The notes under the pieces: generated by a model
What the model saw: only the letters and a program-made list of their open reading frames with translations
Database searches by the model: none
What the model was told of the DNA's origin: nothing
From: Nocardiopsis potens DSM 45234
Lineage (GTDB): Bacteria > Actinomycetota > Actinomycetes > Streptosporangiales > Streptosporangiaceae
Direction of reading: 5' to 3'
Assembly: GCF_000341105.1 (NCBI RefSeq)
Contig: NZ_ANBB01000004.1
Coordinates: forward strand, 1 to 64,000
DNA: 64,000 bases
Shown here: positions 34,370-43,275 of the stretch, piece after piece
Numbering within the stretch: position 1 is the first letter of the stretch
Layout of the letters: each line of letters begins with the position of its first letter
Program-made: the position numbers and the translations under genes

Positions 34370-37228
34370 ATGAATAACCACGCCGCCTCCTACGCCGCCT
34401 TCCGCCGGCGCCAGTCCCAGACGAGCACCGTGATCGAGGAGTTCAAGGGGCTCTACGGCTTCGACTTCGACCCGTTCCAGGTGCGGGCGTGCAAGGCGCT
34501 CGAAGACGGCGAGGGGGTCCTCGTCGCCGCGCCCACCGGGTCGGGCAAGACCATCGTCGGCGAGTTCGCCGTCCACCTGGCCCTGCGCGACGGCGCGAAG
34601 TGCTTCTACACCACGCCGATCAAGGCGCTGTCCAACCAGAAGTACAACGACCTCGTCGCCCGCTACGGGGCGGAGAAGGTCGGCCTGCTCACCGGGGACA
34701 ACAGCGTCAACGGCGAGGCGCCGGTGGTGGTGATGACCACCGAGGTGCTGCGCAACATGCTCTACGCGGGCTCGCAGACCCTCTCCGGCCTGGCGTTCGT
34801 GGTGATGGACGAGGTCCACTACCTCGCCGACCGGTTCCGCGGCGCGGTGTGGGAGGAGGTCATCATCCACCTCCCCGAGTCGGTGCGGATCGCCGCGCTG
34901 TCGGCCACGGTCAGCAACGCCGAGGAGTTCGGCGAGTGGCTGCAGGAGGTCCGCGGCGACACCACCGTCATCGTGGACGAGAAGCGGCCGGTGCCGCTCT
35001 GGCAGCACGTCATGGTCGGCCGCAGGCTGCACGACCTGTTCGTGCCGGTCGAGGGCGCCGACGCCGGCGAGGACGGGGAGCCCTCGGGCAACGGGCGCAA
35101 GCGCAGCCGCAAGCGCGACCGGGACCGCAGCGGCCTGGCCAAACCGGTCGAGATGTCGGTCGGCGGCGAGAAGATGCTGATCAACCCCAGGCTGATGCGG
35201 ATGGCGGTGGAGGACGACCGGGTCACCCAGCTGGCGCACCGCCGCCGCCACCCGCAGTCCCGCGCGCGCAGCGCCCCGCGCCCGCGCACCAAGCACTTCC
35301 CGCCCAGCAGGGTGCAGATCGTCGACGAGCTGGACCGGGACGGCCTGCTGCCCGCGATCACCTTCATCTTCAGCCGCGCCGGCTGCGAGGCCGCGGTGCG
35401 CGAGTGCCTGGCCGCGGGCCTGGTCCTCACCACCGACGAGGAGGCCGCGGAGATCCGCGAGTACGCGGAGCGGCAGTGCGCCGACATCCCGCAGGCCGAC
35501 CTCGCCGTGCTCGGCTACCACGACTGGCTGCGCGCGCTGACCTGCGGCGTCGCCGCGCACCACGCGGGCCTGCTCCCGGCGTTCAAGGAGATCGTGGAGA
35601 AGCTGTTCTCCCGGGGCCTGATCCGCGCCGTGTTCGCCACCGAGACGCTGGCGCTGGGCATCAACATGCCCGCCCGCACCGTGGTCATCGAGAAGCTGGA
35701 CAAGTGGAACGGGGAGACCCACGCCCCGCTCACCGCCGGCGAGTACACCCAGCTCACCGGGCGCGCCGGGCGGCGCGGCATCGACGTCGAGGGCCACGCG
35801 GTGGTGATCTGGCAGGCCGGCATCGACCCGGAGGCGGTCGCCGGGCTGGCCAGCACCCGGACCTACCCGCTGGACTCCAGCTTCCAGCCGTCCTACAACA
35901 TGGCGGTCAACCTGGTCGGCCAGGTCGGCCGGGAGCGCAGCCGCAACATGCTGGAGGCGTCCTTCGCCCAGTTCCAGGCCGACCGCGCGGTGGTCGGCCT
36001 GGTCAAGCAGCTGCGCAAGCACGAGGAGGCGCTGGCCGGCTACGCCGAGGCGGCCGACTGCCACCTGGGCGACTTCATGGAGTACGCCGCGCTGCGCAGG
36101 CGGCTCAGCGACCGGGAGAACGAGCAGTCCAAGCGGCGCGGGGCGCGTCGCCGGGACGAGGCGGTGGAGTCGCTGGGCCGGCTGCGCCCCGGCGACGTGA
36201 TCCGGATCCCGGCCGGCCGGCACACCGGTTTCGCCGTGGTGCTCGACCCGGGGCTGCGCGACGCGCTGCCCGCGCCGCTGGTGCTCACGGTGGACAAGCA
36301 GGTCAAGCGGGTCAACGCGGCCGACTTCCCGGTCCCGGTGGAGCCGGCCGGGCGGCTGCGCATCCCCAAGGGGTTCTCGGCGCGCTCGGCCAAGTCGAGG
36401 CAGGACCTCGCGTCCACGCTGCGCAACAAGATCAACGACGGGACGGTCGACACCCGGGTGGTCAAGGCGCGGCACGGCGCCAAGGAGGAGGACCCGGAGA
36501 TCGCCCGGCTGCGCGCGGAGATGAAGGCGCACCCCTGCCACGGCTGCGCCGACCGGGAGGAGCACGCCCGCTGGGCCGAGCGGTACTTCCGGCTGAAGAA
36601 GGAGACCGAGGGGCTGCGCCGCCGGGTGGAGGGGCGCTCGCACGTCATCGCGCGCACCTTCGACCGGGTGTGCGGGGTGCTGCAGTCGCTGGGCTACCTC
36701 GCCCCGGAGGACGGCGACACGGTCACCCCGGAGGGCGCGGTGCTCGCCCGGATCTACTCCGAGCTGGACCTGCTGGTCGCCGAGTCGCTCCGGCGCGGCC
36801 TGTGGGACGACCTCACCCCGCAGGAGCTGGCCTCCTGCGTGGCGTCGATGGTGTACGAGTCGCGCCGGAACGACGACCCCTACCCGCGGGTGCCCGAGGG
36901 CCGGGTGGCGGACGTGCTGACCGAGATGGAGCGGCTCTGGGGCGAGCTGCAGGAGGTGGAGCGGGACAACAGGGTCTCCTTCCTGCGCCGCCCGGACATG
37001 GGCTTCGTGTGGCTGGCGCACCGCTGGGCGCGCGGCGACCGGCTCGACCGGATCCTCGCCGACGCCGACATGCCGGCCGGCGACTTCGTCCGCACCGCCA
37101 AGCAGCTGATCGACCTGCTGGAGCAGATCGCCGCCGCGGCGCCGGACGACGGCGGGGTCCGCTCCACCGCCCGCAAGGCGGTGGACCTGGTCCGGCGGGG
37201 CGTGGTCGCCTACACCTCGGTGGGCTGA
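34370..37228 (+). CDS. helY: Ski2-like DEAD/H-box helicase HelY
   Basis: The 952-residue superfamily 2 helicase resembles mycobacterial HelY and eukaryotic Ski2/Mtr4. It has Walker A AAPTGSGKT (residues 53-61), motif II DEVH (147-150), SAT in AALSATVSNAEEF and motif VI QLTGRAGRRGID. A basic, low-complexity insertion (about 225-310) lies between the RecA domains, and a long helical C-terminal DSHCT-type region follows. It probably remodels structured RNA. The start lies just after the repeat island. Confidence 0.94.
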   Translation: MNNHAASYAAFRRRQSQTSTVIEEFKGLYGFDFDPFQVRACKALEDGEGVLVAAPTGSGKTIVGEFAVHLALRDGAKCFYTTPIKALSNQKYNDLVARYGAEKVGLLTGDNSVNGEAPVVVMTTEVLRNMLYAGSQTLSGLAFVVMDEVHYLADRFRGAVWEEVIIHLPESVRIAALSATVSNAEEFGEWLQEVRGDTTVIVDEKRPVPLWQHVMVGRRLHDLFVPVEGADAGEDGEPSGNGRKRSRKRDRDRSGLAKPVEMSVGGEKMLINPRLMRMAVEDDRVTQLAHRRRHPQSRARSAPRPRTKHFPPSRVQIVDELDRDGLLPAITFIFSRAGCEAAVRECLAAGLVLTTDEEAAEIREYAERQCADIPQADLAVLGYHDWLRALTCGVAAHHAGLLPAFKEIVEKLFSRGLIRAVFATETLALGINMPARTVVIEKLDKWNGETHAPLTAGEYTQLTGRAGRRGIDVEGHAVVIWQAGIDPEAVAGLASTRTYPLDSSFQPSYNMAVNLVGQVGRERSRNMLEASFAQFQADRAVVGLVKQLRKHEEALAGYAEAADCHLGDFMEYAALRRRLSDRENEQSKRRGARRRDEAVESLGRLRPGDVIRIPAGRHTGFAVVLDPGLRDALPAPLVLTVDKQVKRVNAADFPVPVEPAGRLRIPKGFSARSAKSRQDLASTLRNKINDGTVDTRVVKARHGAKEEDPEIARLRAEMKAHPCHGCADREEHARWAERYFRLKKETEGLRRRVEGRSHVIARTFDRVCGVLQSLGYLAPEDGDTVTPEGAVLARIYSELDLLVAESLRRGLWDDLTPQELASCVASMVYESRRNDDPYPRVPEGRVADVLTEMERLWGELQEVERDNRVSFLRRPDMGFVWLAHRWARGDRLDRILADADMPAGDFVRTAKQLIDLLEQIAAAAPDDGGVRSTARKAVDLVRRGVVAYTSVG

Positions 37229-37271
37229 CCGGCGGGCCGCCGGAGCGGCGCCCGGTGGCCAGCCCGGGGGA

Positions 37272-37299
37272 GGCGGGGGCCGGGCGCCGGGCCTCCGCC
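37272..37299. terminator. Possible terminator between convergent helY and ATPase genes
   Basis: A GGCGG-rich arm (37272-37281) pairs with 37290-37299 with one mismatch and an eight-base loop. Confidence 0.45.
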
Positions 37300-37307
37300 G
37301 GGCGGTC

Positions 37308-37799
37308 TCAGCGGGCGGCCCCGGCGCGCGCGGGCAGCGGGGAGCGGTCCGGGGTCAGCAGGGTCATGCAGAGCCGGCCGCGGTCGGGCGCGGGGACGTA
37401 GAGCCAGTGCGCGGCGATGGCGTCGATGAGCAGCATCCCCCGGCCGGACTCGGCGCCCAGGTCGAGGGCGCGGCGGGCGACGCGGGGGCGGTCGCCCGGG
37501 CGGAGCGGCCCCGCGTCGCCGACGTCGATGTAGAGCGGGCCGTCGGCCAGGGCGTAGAGGCGCAGGGAGACGGTGCCGCCGCCCAGGCCGCTGCGGGTGT
37601 GCCGCCAGGCGTTGCAGAACGCCTCGTCCACGCAGATCTCGGCGTCGTCCATCAGTGAGTCGGACCAGAGCGGCCGCAGCCTGGCCCGGGTGAGCGACCG
37701 CGCCCGCCGCAGCCCGTTTTCGGTGCAGGGGAGTTCTTCGCCCGCATCGAGGGCGAATCGGTGGATCGGCGGGGGAGGAGGAGGGATAAACTGCTCCAT
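37308..37799 (-). CDS. RsbW-like ATP-binding protein (anti-sigma-factor type)
   Basis: The 163-residue protein has a HATPase_c fold: VDEAFCNAWRHTRSG (N-box), YIDVGDAG (G1 region) and ESGRGMLLIDAIAAHW (G2). Such proteins in actinomycetes are often anti-sigma or partner-switching kinases. ATG 37799 is chosen because GAGGTGA lies a few bases upstream; an open frame extends to 37886. It is divergent from an XRE regulator with a DUF397 partner, the layout of whiJ-like cassettes. Confidence 0.85.
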   Translation of the reverse strand: MEQFIPPPPPPIHRFALDAGEELPCTENGLRRARSLTRARLRPLWSDSLMDDAEICVDEAFCNAWRHTRSGLGGGTVSLRLYALADGPLYIDVGDAGPLRPGDRPRVARRALDLGAESGRGMLLIDAIAAHWLYVPAPDRGRLCMTLLTPDRSPLPARAGAAR

Positions 37800-37981
37800 G
37801 TCTTCACCTCTGGTCAGGTGGGGGCCGCGCCCCGGGGTCTCGTAGCGGCCGCCGGGGTCTTCTATGTCTTCAGTGATCTTGAGCATGCCGACCTGCGGCT
37901 TCCACTTCCAGCGGGGATACGTTTCTGGCTCTTTCTGGCTTTCTCGTCCTCATGTGTCTCCAGGAATGACAGCCTGTCTCC

Positions 37982-38818
37982 ATGGCGGAGCAGGTGCATG
38001 AGAAGTGGGTCCGGTTCGGGCGGGAGCTGCGGCGTGTGCGCTCGTCATCGGGGATGACGCAGCGCCGGCTGGCGGGTCGGCTGGCGCTGCACTACACCAT
38101 GCTGGGGAAGATCGAGCGGGCCGAGCGGACCCCGCAGCGGGAGCACGCGGAGGAACTGGACGCCATTCTGGAGACAGGGGGGACCTTCTCCCGTCTCTGG
38201 CAGGAGGCGTCCCGGCAGGGAAACGTTCCGGACTGGTTCAAGAGCGTCCTCGCGATAGAACGCCGCGCCCAGGAGATCCGCGCCTATGAATCGACCGTCG
38301 TTCCCGGGATTCTGCAGATCGCCGAGTACACGCGTGCTCTGGCCGAGGACCGGATGATAACCGCCACTCCGGAAGAGATAGGCGAAATCGTCGAAACGCG
38401 CTCCAAACGGCTCGGCGCCGTTCTCGAACAGGGGCGTCCGCTGATGTGGTTCATCGTCAAAGAGGCCGTGTTGTTGGACGTGGTGGGGAGTGAGAGGATC
38501 ATGCACCGAGAGCTGGGACACATGGCCGAACTCTCGGAGAGCGGCGTCATCAGATTGCAGCTCCTGCCGGTCGACGCCCGCACCAGCATCGGACTCTGTC
38601 TTCCGTTCTGGATGTACAGGCTCGACCAGACGAGGACGATCGCCTACGCGGAGCATGCGAAGGGCGGGGAGGTCGTCGACACCCCCGCAGAGGTGGAGGA
38701 GTTCCGGACGCTGTTCGGGCAGCTCCAGGCCGAGTCCCTGCCGCCCTCACAGTCCGTCACGTCGATACGCAAGATCATGGAGAACCGCTATGGAGACGTG
38801 GAAGAAGAGCAGCTATAG
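37982..38818 (+). CDS. XRE regulator with DUF5753 ligand domain
   Basis: The 278-residue protein has an HTH (about 12-70: LRRVRSSSGMTQRRLAGRLA) and a DUF5753 domain (about 90-265: VLAIERRAQEIRAYESTVVP, GILQIAEYTRAL). It is the regulator of the XRE/DUF397 pairs common in Streptomyces development and antibiotic control (whiJ, Scr1/Scr2). The DUF397 gene overlaps its 3' end by 29 bases. Base composition is somewhat less GC-rich than neighbours, hinting at mobility. Confidence 0.9.
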   Translation: MAEQVHEKWVRFGRELRRVRSSSGMTQRRLAGRLALHYTMLGKIERAERTPQREHAEELDAILETGGTFSRLWQEASRQGNVPDWFKSVLAIERRAQEIRAYESTVVPGILQIAEYTRALAEDRMITATPEEIGEIVETRSKRLGAVLEQGRPLMWFIVKEAVLLDVVGSERIMHRELGHMAELSESGVIRLQLLPVDARTSIGLCLPFWMYRLDQTRTIAYAEHAKGGEVVDTPAEVEEFRTLFGQLQAESLPPSQSVTSIRKIMENRYGDVEEEQL

Positions 38819-38969
38819 CCACGGCAACGGCGGCGCCTGCGTCGAGGTCGCCGAGGCGCCGCAGGCGGTGAAGATGCGGGACACCCAGAACCGCGAGCGC
38901 GGCCATCTGGCCTTCCCCCGCGCCGAGTGGCAGGGCTTCCTGGACTCGGTGAAGCGCGGCCGGCTGTAG
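38790..38969 (+). CDS. DUF397 protein, partner of XRE regulator
   Basis: This 59-residue protein begins METWKKSSYSHGNGGACVEV, the DUF397 signature, and continues VKMRDTQNRERGHLAFPRAEW. ATG 38790 lies within the end of the regulator gene, so the two are translationally coupled. In Streptomyces such proteins modulate or counteract the XRE partner. Confidence 0.88.
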   Translation: METWKKSSYSHGNGGACVEVAEAPQAVKMRDTQNRERGHLAFPRAEWQGFLDSVKRGRL

Positions 38970-39113
38970 CCTCCGCCCCGCCGTCCGGTCCGCGGGCGGG
39001 GCGGCGGGATGGGTTAAAGTGCCCCATGTCACCATGTAGTTGGACGACCGAGTAAATACCTCTCGCGAGGCCGTCCACCGGCACGACCTGCCGGTACTAC
39101 CTGAGGGAATGGC

Positions 39114-40277
39114 ATGGGCGTTGAGCGCACTCTTCCGACTCCGGAGGCCGCCGACCTCCTGGAGCTGGTCCGGGACCTGGTGGACAAGGAGGTCCGGCCC
39201 AGGGCGGCCCGGGGGGAGGAGGACGCCGCGTTCCCCCGCGACCTGTTCACCCTGCTCGGCGACTCCGGGCTGCTCTCCCTGCCCTACCCCGGCGAGTACG
39301 GCGGCGGGGACCAGCCCTACGAGGTCTACCTCCAGGTCGTCGAGGAGCTCGCGGCCGGCTGGCTGGCCGTCGGGCTCGGGCTGAGCGTGCACACCCTGGC
39401 CTGCTACCCGGTCGCCTCCTTCGGCACCGCCGAGCAGAAGGAGCGCCTGCTGCCCGACATGCTCGGCGGCCGGCTGCTCGGCGCCTACTGCCTCTCCGAG
39501 GCGCACTCCGGATCCGACGCCGCCGCCCTGTCCACCCGGGCCGCCAAGACCGGCGCCGGCTACCGCATCGACGGCGCCAAATCCTGGATCACCCACGGCG
39601 GCGTCGCCGACTTCTACACCCTCTTCGCCCGCACCGGGGCCCCCGGCTCCGGCGCGAACGGCATCGGCTGCCTGCACGTGCCCGCCGCGACCCCCGGGGT
39701 CGCCGCCGACGCCCCCGAGCGGAAGATGGGCATGAGCGCCTCGCCCACCGCCGCGGTCCGCTTCGACGGCGCCGAGGTCGGCGCGGACGCGCTCGTCGGC
39801 GAGGTGGACAAGGGCTTCGCCATCGCGCTGTCCGCGCTGGACTCCGGCCGGCTGGGCATCGCCGCCTGCGCGGTGGGCGTGGCCCGGGCCGCACTGGACG
39901 CCGCCGTCGCCTACGCCGCCGAGCGCAGCCAGTTCGGCCGCCCGATCATCGAGCACCAGGGCCTGTCCTTCCTCCTCGCCGACATGGCCACCCAGGTCGA
40001 GGCGGCCCGCGAGCTCTACCTGGCCGCCGCCCGGCGGCGGGACGCCGGGCGGCCGTTCGCCAAGCAGGCCGCGATGGCCAAGCTCTTCGCCACCGACACC
40101 GCGATGAAGACCGCCACCGACGCGGTCCAGGTCCTCGGCGGCTCCGGCTACACCCGGGACTTCCCGGTCGAGCGGTTCATGCGCGAGGCCAAGGTGCTGC
40201 AGATCGTGGAGGGCACCAACCAGATCCAGCGCATGGTGATCGGCCGCCACCTGGCCCGGGAGGAGCGGGCCGGGTAG
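39114..40277 (+). CDS. Acyl-CoA dehydrogenase
   Basis: The 387-residue FAD enzyme has the standard three-domain fold: YCLSEAHSGSDAAALSTRA (FAD/substrate loop), AERSQFGRPIIEHQG and a C-terminal LQIVEGTNQIQRMVIGR whose Glu (about 366) is the catalytic base. It oxidises acyl-CoA to enoyl-CoA in fatty-acid or branched-chain degradation. TGAGGGA precedes the ATG. The upstream gap holds an AT-rich stretch and a CTCGCGAG palindrome near 39062 that could be an operator. Confidence 0.93.
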   Translation: MGVERTLPTPEAADLLELVRDLVDKEVRPRAARGEEDAAFPRDLFTLLGDSGLLSLPYPGEYGGGDQPYEVYLQVVEELAAGWLAVGLGLSVHTLACYPVASFGTAEQKERLLPDMLGGRLLGAYCLSEAHSGSDAAALSTRAAKTGAGYRIDGAKSWITHGGVADFYTLFARTGAPGSGANGIGCLHVPAATPGVAADAPERKMGMSASPTAAVRFDGAEVGADALVGEVDKGFAIALSALDSGRLGIAACAVGVARAALDAAVAYAAERSQFGRPIIEHQGLSFLLADMATQVEAARELYLAAARRRDAGRPFAKQAAMAKLFATDTAMKTATDAVQVLGGSGYTRDFPVERFMREAKVLQIVEGTNQIQRMVIGRHLAREERAG

Positions 40278-40289
40278 CGCCCGGGCGGA

Positions 40290-40328
40290 GCGCGGGGCGG
40301 TGCCGGGGCGTCCGGCGCCGCCCCGCGC
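40290..40328 (+). terminator. Terminator after acyl-CoA dehydrogenase
   Basis: Arms at 40290-40300 and 40318-40328 are exact 11-bp complements and lie 12 bases after the stop. The rest of the gap to 40617 holds only the operator-like repeat listed next. Confidence 0.65.
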
Positions 40329-40431
40329 CCTTCCCGGGGCCGCCACCGCCTTCCGAACGGGCCGAAACCCCGCCACCGGGGGCTTTCCGCTCACCGCCCC
40401 GCGAACGCCGCCAAAGGCGGGAAACAGATCA

Positions 40432-40458
40432 GTAACAGGGGGCGTCGCCCACTGTTAC
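40432..40458 (+). promoter_or_regulatory. Inverted repeat upstream of sugar ABC operon (candidate operator)
   Basis: GTAACAG at 40432-40438 mirrors CTGTTAC at 40452-40458, with partial pairing inside. It sits 160 bases before the ABC ATPase in an AT-richer stretch, a good place for a LacI- or GntR-type repressor. Confidence 0.45.
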
Positions 40459-40617
40459 GCCGGAACAAACGCTGGTACGACAAGGGTCGAGAGTTCGGTG
40501 TGGCCCACGGCACAGCCGCGGGCCCGGACCGCGGCCGCACCGCGGCGCGGCGCCCGCCACGGGGTCCGCGGGACCGGCTCCCCGATGCCGAGCGGCGAAG
40601 ACGGGTGGTGGCTGATC

Positions 40618-41850
40618 GTGGCGGATGTCCGGCTGGACGGGGTCTACAAGATCTACCCGGACGGCACCAGCGCGGTGAACGACCTGAACCTGGAGATCGC
40701 CGACGGCGAGTTCCTGGTGCTGGTCGGCCCCTCCGGGTGCGGCAAGACCACCGCGCTGCGGATGATCGCCGGGCTGGAGGAGATCAGCAAGGGCACCGTC
40801 GCCATCGGCGACCGCACCGTCAACCGGGTCCCGGCCCGCGACCGCGACGTGGCCATGGTCTTCCAGAGCTACGCCCTCTACCCGCACCTGACGGTGGAGG
40901 ACAACATCGGCTTCGGCCTGCAGCTGCGCAAGATGCCCAAGGCGCAGATCGCCGAGCGGGTCGCGAAGGCCGCCGCCACCCTGGGCCTGACCGACCACCT
41001 CAAGCGCAAGCCGCGCAACCTCTCCGGCGGCCAGCGGCAGCGGGTCGCCATGGGCCGGGCCATCGTCCGCGAGCCGCAGGCGTTCCTGATGGACGAGCCG
41101 CTGTCCAACCTGGACGCCAAGCTCCGGGTGCAGATGCGCGCGGAGATCTCCCGGCTCCAGCGCGACCTCGGAGTCACCACCGTCTACGTCACCCACGACC
41201 AGGTCGAGGCGATGACCCTGGGCGACCGGGTCGCGGTGATGAAGAAGGGCGTGCTGCAGCAGGTCGCCCCGCCGCAGGAGCTCTACGAGCGGCCCGGCAA
41301 CCTCTTCGTCGCCGGGTTCATCGGCTCCCCGGCGATGAACCTGGTCCAGGGCCGGCTGGAGGCCGACGGCGACGGCGCCCTGCTCTCCCTGGGCGACCAG
41401 CGGCTCGCGGTGCCCGCCGCGCTGCTCGCCGAGCGCCCCGGGCTGCGCGGGATGCTCGGCCGCGACGTCGCGGTGGGCGTCCGCCCCGAGGACATGGACG
41501 ACGCCGACCTGCCCGGGGAGGCCCCCGAGGGCACCGTGCTGGAGTCGGAGACCGAACTGGTCGAGGCGCTCGGCTCGGAGCTGCTCGTGCACTTCGCCAT
41601 CGGCGCGCCGCCGGTGGTCACCGAGGACACCAGGGAGCTCGCCCGGGACGCCGGCGCCGACGAGATCGGCGCGGCCGGCGGGCGCAGCCCGATGATCGCG
41701 AAGTTCAGCCCCCGCTCGCAGACCGGCGAGGGGCGGCCGGTGCGGGTCCGGGTGGACACCGCGCGGCTCTACTTCTTCGACCCCGAGACCGGCGCGGGCA
41801 TCTGGGGGGAGCCCGGAGCGGAACAGCGACGAGAGGGAAGCCATGGCTGA
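40618..41850 (+). CDS. Sugar ABC importer ATP-binding protein, MsmK/UgpC type
   Basis: The protein has about 410 residues: Walker A GPSGCGKTT, Q-loop FQSYALYPH, signature [15 protein letters not shown], Walker [12 protein letters not shown], and a C-terminal TOBE regulatory domain (about 240-400). GTG 40618 (MADVRLDGVYKIYPDG) matches relatives; ATG 40585 is possible. It overlaps the binding protein by eight bases. It is a paralogue of the convergent ATPase at 45677-46918, with long exactly shared stretches. Confidence 0.93.
   Translation: MADVRLDGVYKIYPDGTSAVNDLNLEIADGEFLVLVGPSGCGKTTALRMIAGLEEISKGTVAIGDRTVNRVPARDRDVAMVFQSYALYPHLTVEDNIGFGLQLRKMPKAQIAERVAKAAATLGLTDHLKRKPRNLSGGQRQRVAMGRAIVREPQAFLMDEPLSNLDAKLRVQMRAEISRLQRDLGVTTVYVTHDQVEAMTLGDRVAVMKKGVLQQVAPPQELYERPGNLFVAGFIGSPAMNLVQGRLEADGDGALLSLGDQRLAVPAALLAERPGLRGMLGRDVAVGVRPEDMDDADLPGEAPEGTVLESETELVEALGSELLVHFAIGAPPVVTEDTRELARDAGADEIGAAGGRSPMIAKFSPRSQTGEGRPVRVRVDTARLYFFDPETGAGIWGEPGAEQRREGSHG
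41020..41141 (+). repeat. 122-bp exact inverted repeat, copy 1 (within ABC ATPase)
   Basis: Identical, in reverse complement, to 46377-46498. It covers the signature and Walker B codons. A further run of about 65 bases after the H-loop codons is also shared. Confidence 0.9.
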
Positions 41851-43150
41851 GCACAGGAAGAGGGCCCGCGGCGCCGCCGCCGCGGCGGCGGCGGGGCTGC
41901 TGGCCGTGGCGGGCTGCGCCCCGGGCGGCGGCGAGGGCCCGGCGGGCGGCGGCGACCTGGCGGGCGTCCAGCTCAAGGTCGCCGCCAAGTGGACCGGCGT
42001 GGAGCAGGACAACTTCGAGGAGGTGCTGGCCGGCTTCGAGGAGCAGACCGGGGCCACCGTCTCCTACGAGCCCACCGGCGAGGACACCGGCGCCTACCTC
42101 GGCCCCAAGATCGAGGCGGGCGAGCCGCCGGACGTCGCACTGCTCCCGCAGCCCGGCCTGCTCGCCGAGTACGCGGAGCAGGACGCCTTGGTCCCGCTGG
42201 AGGGCGACGCCGCGGCCGCACTGGAGGAGAACTACACCGACTACTGGCGCGAGCTGGGCTCGGTGGACGGCGAGGCCTACGGCATCCTGCTCAAGGCCGC
42301 GCACAAGTCCATCGTCTGGTACCGGCCGGACGCCTTCGAGGCCGCCGGGGTCCAGCCCCCGAGCACCTGGGACGACATGGTCGGCACCACGGCGAGCACG
42401 CTGTCGGACTCCGGCACCGTCCCGTTCGCGATGTGCGGCGCCTCCGGGTGGACGCTCACCGACTGGTTCGAGAACGTCTACCTCTCGCACGCCGGGCCGG
42501 AGAAGTACGACCGGCTGACCGCGCACGAGATCCCGTGGACCGACGACAGCGTGGTGCAGACCCTGGAGACGCTGGCCGACGTCTGGGGCGAGAAGGACTT
42601 CATGGCCGGCGGCACCGACGGGGCGGTCCAGACCGACTTCCCCACCTGCGTCAGCCAGGTCTACGGCCAGCAGGACGCGGCCATGGTCTTCGAGGCCGAC
42701 TTCGTCGCCGCCAACGCGGCCGAGGCCGGCGCCGCCGTCGGCGAGGACGCCCTGGCGTTCCCCTTCCCCGCGGTCGGCGAGGAGCCGCCGGTCGTGGTCG
42801 GCGGCGACATCGCGGTGGCGATGAGCGAGAACGAGGGCACCCAGGAGCTGCTCGCCTACCTCGCCTCGCCGGAGGCCCAGTCCACCTGGGCCGGGCTCGG
42901 CGGCTACCTGTCGGCCAACTCCCAGGTGGAGTCCTCGGCCTACGCCGACGAGTTCACCCAGGAGCTCGCGCAGACCATCCTGGACGCCGGCGAGAACGTC
43001 CGCTACGACATGTCGGACCAGGTGCCCAGCCGGTTCGGCGCCACCGAGGGGCGCGGCATGTGGTCGATCCTGCAAGACTTCCTGCGCGACCCGGGCGACC
43101 CCGAGGCGACCGCGGAGGACCTGGAGGCGGCCGCCAAGGAGGCCTCCTGA
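41843..43150 (+). CDS. ABC importer substrate-binding lipoprotein
   Basis: The 435-residue protein has a lipoprotein signal with lipobox LAVAGC (Cys25) and a type 1 solute-binding fold: VLAGFEEQTGATVSYEPTGE, GEPPDVALLPQPGLLAEYA, AAHKSIVWYRPDAFEAAGV and MWSILQDFLRDPG. It resembles alpha-glucoside/AglE-like binding proteins. It sits between the ATPase and the two permeases. The exact sugar is not evident. Confidence 0.92.
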   Translation: MAEHRKRARGAAAAAAAGLLAVAGCAPGGGEGPAGGGDLAGVQLKVAAKWTGVEQDNFEEVLAGFEEQTGATVSYEPTGEDTGAYLGPKIEAGEPPDVALLPQPGLLAEYAEQDALVPLEGDAAAALEENYTDYWRELGSVDGEAYGILLKAAHKSIVWYRPDAFEAAGVQPPSTWDDMVGTTASTLSDSGTVPFAMCGASGWTLTDWFENVYLSHAGPEKYDRLTAHEIPWTDDSVVQTLETLADVWGEKDFMAGGTDGAVQTDFPTCVSQVYGQQDAAMVFEADFVAANAAEAGAAVGEDALAFPFPAVGEEPPVVVGGDIAVAMSENEGTQELLAYLASPEAQSTWAGLGGYLSANSQVESSAYADEFTQELAQTILDAGENVRYDMSDQVPSRFGATEGRGMWSILQDFLRDPGDPEATAEDLEAAAKEAS

Positions 43151-43275
43151 CCCTGCCCTGAGCGCGCCCGGCGGCCCGGCACCCCGGGGCCGCCGGGCCC
43201 AGGCGGAGAGCGAGACGGAGAGGAGGGGCGCGGCCGGCGGTCCGCGGGGACCGGGAGGCGCCGCGCCGAACCGGG

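Noticed and set aside
38005-38289. Separate small gene inside the XRE regulator
   Set aside because: Out-of-frame shadow without a ribosome binding site or family features.
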